Below the pieces are notes generated by a model. It saw nothing but the letters and a program-made list of their open reading frames with translations. It was not told where the DNA came from and did no database searches. Shown here piece after piece: positions 45,942-48,454 of a DNA stretch of 48,454 bases. Source of the stretch: Coprinus comatus (taxonomy: Eukaryota > Basidiomycota > Agaricomycetes > Agaricales > Agaricaceae); contig JAWPGT010000123.1 of the NCBI GenBank assembly GCA_034638255.1, positions 1 through 48,454 of the forward strand. The letters are read 5' to 3'. How positions within the stretch are numbered: position 1 is the first letter of the stretch; each line of letters opens with the position of its first letter. The position numbers and the translations under genes are program-made.

Positions 45942-47867
45942 TCAGTAAGTGAATCCTTCAATCTTGATACACAGTGAATCCACTCCTAATTTCTTCAAAG
46001 TATCCGTAATCAATTTCACATAATCGTCAGGCCCACAAATGTATACATCCTTCGTAAGCAAACGTTCGGCATTATCCTCAATGAATTTTGCATCCAATCT
46101 TCCAGCGTGTTGAGCCATTTGTATACCTACTGGAACGGTTCCACCCCACTTCTCGGCTTTAGAAAGGAAAACATCAAGGGAGATATTGATATTGGACAAT
46201 AACGGTTTTTCGACGACGACCCCATTGGCTCCATTGACCGCCTTGTTGAATGTACGATTGTTGCAGTAGCTTTCGGAAACGAGAGGAATTAAAGCTTCAG
46301 GTTCTCTTGTAGAAAGTATGAATCGAATATTAGCTTCTTCTTCTCTTCCTTCTTCAGTAAGAGATCGAATCATGGAAAGGAAAGGGGTAAGTCCAATTCC
46401 ACAAGCCAACCAAAGAAGTTCTTTTGGCGGTGCAGGAACAGTAGAATCACCTTTAGGTGAACGGTAAATGACAAAGCGACCGGTTATACCGGCAATATCA
46501 AGTTTGATATCCAGTGGTTTTAGATCGTTCATTAACTCTGGTCGATGTTGTTGTAACTTTTGAGCGATACTGAAGAATGCTGAAGTTAATACTCCTCCTG
46601 GTTTGTGTTTGAGCGTAAGTGAGAATGTGCGGGTGGAAGTTGACGCCGCAGAGGAAATTGTCCAAGTACGCATGTAACCGTCATTCACGGAGGCTGGGTT
46701 AAATGGTGCCAGATACTGGTATTGTGGGGTACCGAGGAAGCATGAACAATCAAGAATTATTGCTTGTCCTGCTCGTACTGTGAGATCTTTAGATGATTCC
46801 CAAGAGAACGTAGCGATGTTGGGGGAATGGAAGGTAATTTTAGTGAGAAGTGCTTTAGGCATTTGTTCCTTGACGAATAGGTTCATGGATGTCGATGATT
46901 CTTCTGCTAGAAGACGAACAGGTGGGCGTAATATAGAGAATATCTCCAGTGGTGAAATCGACAAATGTAAGGGAGGCAAGTGGGGTTACTTCGATATTCC
47001 CGGGGGATGTCATCATACGATCTCCTGAATATGCCATGATTTTAAATATCGATTAATCAAAGTCCAGACTTTACCTACCAGAGTAGTCAGGTAAAACCAG
47101 AGTCCGATTATCATTCCTAACTCGTATGAAACCTGGTTGACCTCCACGATGATTTATTCCAACATGATTGGGCAATCTTTCGGCATCCTCAGCTCTTGCG
47201 ACATAGGTTGTTCCGATGAACACTGTGTCGCATGACCTTATAAATTGAATGACACCCTCAGGGAGACTATCATCAGCCTGAAGACGAGGTTTGCGATGAG
47301 CGACGCTTGGTGTCCGTGTTAATCGGGGCTCCAAATCGCGGAGATTGATATATTTGGGGCAATGTCTAAGTGTGAGGTTCAAGCTTGATATTTCCGATTA
47401 CGATGGGAAAGACTGACGCTATTGCTTGATTGACAAAGAACTCTAGTACCAATAATTCATTTGATTGGTCAACTTTTGAGATTACGCCTGCAAATTTGTT
47501 CCTTTGGCGGGTAGGGAATTCGACTCCAATTCCTGCAATCAATATGTCACCACTCTTCCCGAACTGTTTGATCGTTTCTTTTAGAGGATCTCCTTCCCAG
47601 AGTTTTGCTTTGACATTGAGTCTAGTGTATTGTTTGTCACTAACAAAGCCCTTTTCTCCGTCCTTTCCAGCGAGAATTGACCCCCAAGGCCTTCCGTCCT
47701 TGTCAAGCGAGGCGAGGGCGATGAATGGTAGACATGTTGCATAGAATCGACCTTGTTCAGATGGAAGATCTCCTTGAATCGCGGTATAATGAGTAACGAC
47801 GTTGCAAAGAAATCCAGTTTTTCTTGCATGGCAAGTTCGCCAGGATGCCAGCCATTTCGACCAGACA
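45942..47867 (-). CDS. Split-barrel flavin-binding plus FAD/NAD oxidoreductase, probably frameshifted
   Basis: Read from ATG 47867: HPGELAMQEKL, then in another frame YTAIQGDLPSEQGRFYATCLPFIALASLDKDGRPWGSIL, a 53-base intron, CPKYINLRDLEPR, and VFIGTTYVARAEDAERLPNHVGINHRGGQPGFIRV. A second intron leads to NIEVTPLASLTFVDFTTGDILYI. These are hallmarks of a pyridoxamine-phosphate-oxidase-like split barrel. The last part, in yet another frame, is a ferredoxin-reductase-like module: MRTWTISSAAS (flavin site), GVLTSAFF, GRFVIYRSP, LLWLACGIGLTPFLSMIRSL (NAD(P) site) and DVYICGPDDYVK. Two frame changes, near 47790 and 46935, have no nearby splice sites that would repair them. Either the gene is recently broken or the sequence has two base errors. 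Substrate unknown. Confidence 0.75.
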
Positions 47868-48454
47868 TAGCAAAGTACAGAGAAAAGCGACCAAGATGTC
47901 TTTTTATCCTAGCGTAAAGAGGTGTTAAGTATCAGGAGCATCTTAGAATAGAAGGAGATATGGATATGTCAGCTAGGTCAGGTGGATCAATTATACTCGA
48001 TGATCAGCCTCGAGAAGACTAAATGACATGTTGCTTCGGAAACATAACACATTTATCCGGTGTGTTGGGTAGAAATGTTTTGAAGAGGAAATAGTTTTAC
48101 CAAGCCACTCACTGTGTTGTTGAAAGTCTCCAGAACGTGAAGGCTTACCGGTAGATTCCGCGCCCACGTGATCAGTACATGTTGACAGTGGTTTCTTTTG
48201 GTTGTCCATTGCAAAGCGCTCCTGTCTTCTTGCTAACTTCTCTGGACTCAATCAGCCTTCCATCTTCTCTTCTCAGGAGCGCTCCACTAGTTGTTTGAAT
48301 CCTTAGCCTTATAATGAAATCAGGGACTCTGGCATATTTTCAGTCAATCAAAACAAGGGCGTGGGTTCAGATTCAACGTTCCAGGCCAATTTCCACACCA
48401 TCTGTAGTGACTTCACCGCCAAAAGGAAAGAAGCTCTTGGGAACACAGGATATA
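47868..48454. other. Right edge, no confirmed gene
   Basis: A minus-strand frame at 47991-48251 reads KLARRQERFAMDNQKKPLSTC, then HVGAESTGKPSRSGDFQQHS, but it has no ATG at its head. It could be an internal exon of a gene running in from the right. I cannot name it. Confidence 0.35.

Overview
The window looks like nuclear DNA of a filamentous basidiomycete, most likely an Agaricomycete. Genes are AT-rich and split by many 45-120 base introns with GT...AG ends. The accessory genes are families typical of mushrooms: fungal-type FunK1 kinases, F-box proteins with the 'EAPLLL..IC..WR..A...P.LW' signature, and MYND zinc-finger proteins. I rebuilt the gene models by hand from splice sites and reading frame; species is not identified.

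Layout. 1-4744: a NAP1-type histone chaperone gene (3514-4744, -), a decayed tandem copy of its 3' half plus downstream flank (1-1217), and between them a gene for a protein with a tryptophan-heptad coiled coil. 5161-6686: two small orphan genes (-), one a basic membrane protein, one rich in Asn, Arg and Tyr. 7560-15010: a MYND-finger gene (9030-10507, -), a decayed tandem copy on its 3' side, two more remnants, and FunK1 unit A (-). 15538-17161: a PsiD-like phosphatidylserine-decarboxylase-family gene (-). 17550-19650: an unassigned exon and a broken F-box gene (+). 20283-20503: a solo-LTR-like element. 22255-22903: a five-exon small gene, possibly beta-trefoil. 22905-32880: FunK1 units E, B and C (+), a two-exon hypothetical gene, a macro-domain gene, a remnant of a flavin oxidoreductase gene, and a second copy of the LTR-like element.

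33952-48454 is mostly the conserved part: a multipass membrane protein (-), the rRNA/tRNA cytidine acetyltransferase Kre33/NAT10 (+, 11 exons), a Jen1-like carboxylate/proton symporter (+, 15 exons), FunK1 unit D (-, decayed), and a split-barrel plus ferredoxin-reductase-like oxidoreductase with two apparent frameshifts (-).

The main theme of the left two thirds is duplication followed by decay. Five FunK1 units share their 5' and 3' flanks. Units A and C are inverted, about 17 kb apart, nearly identical over about 2 kb and carry the same inactivating lesions, so they were homogenised or copied after the gene was already broken. Unit C also repeats the arrangement of the 44.5-47.9 kb locus (oxidoreductase, then FunK1, same relative strand), which suggests a segmental copy. 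Housekeeping genes (NAP1, NAT10, transporter) are intact. I see no pathway linking neighbouring genes.
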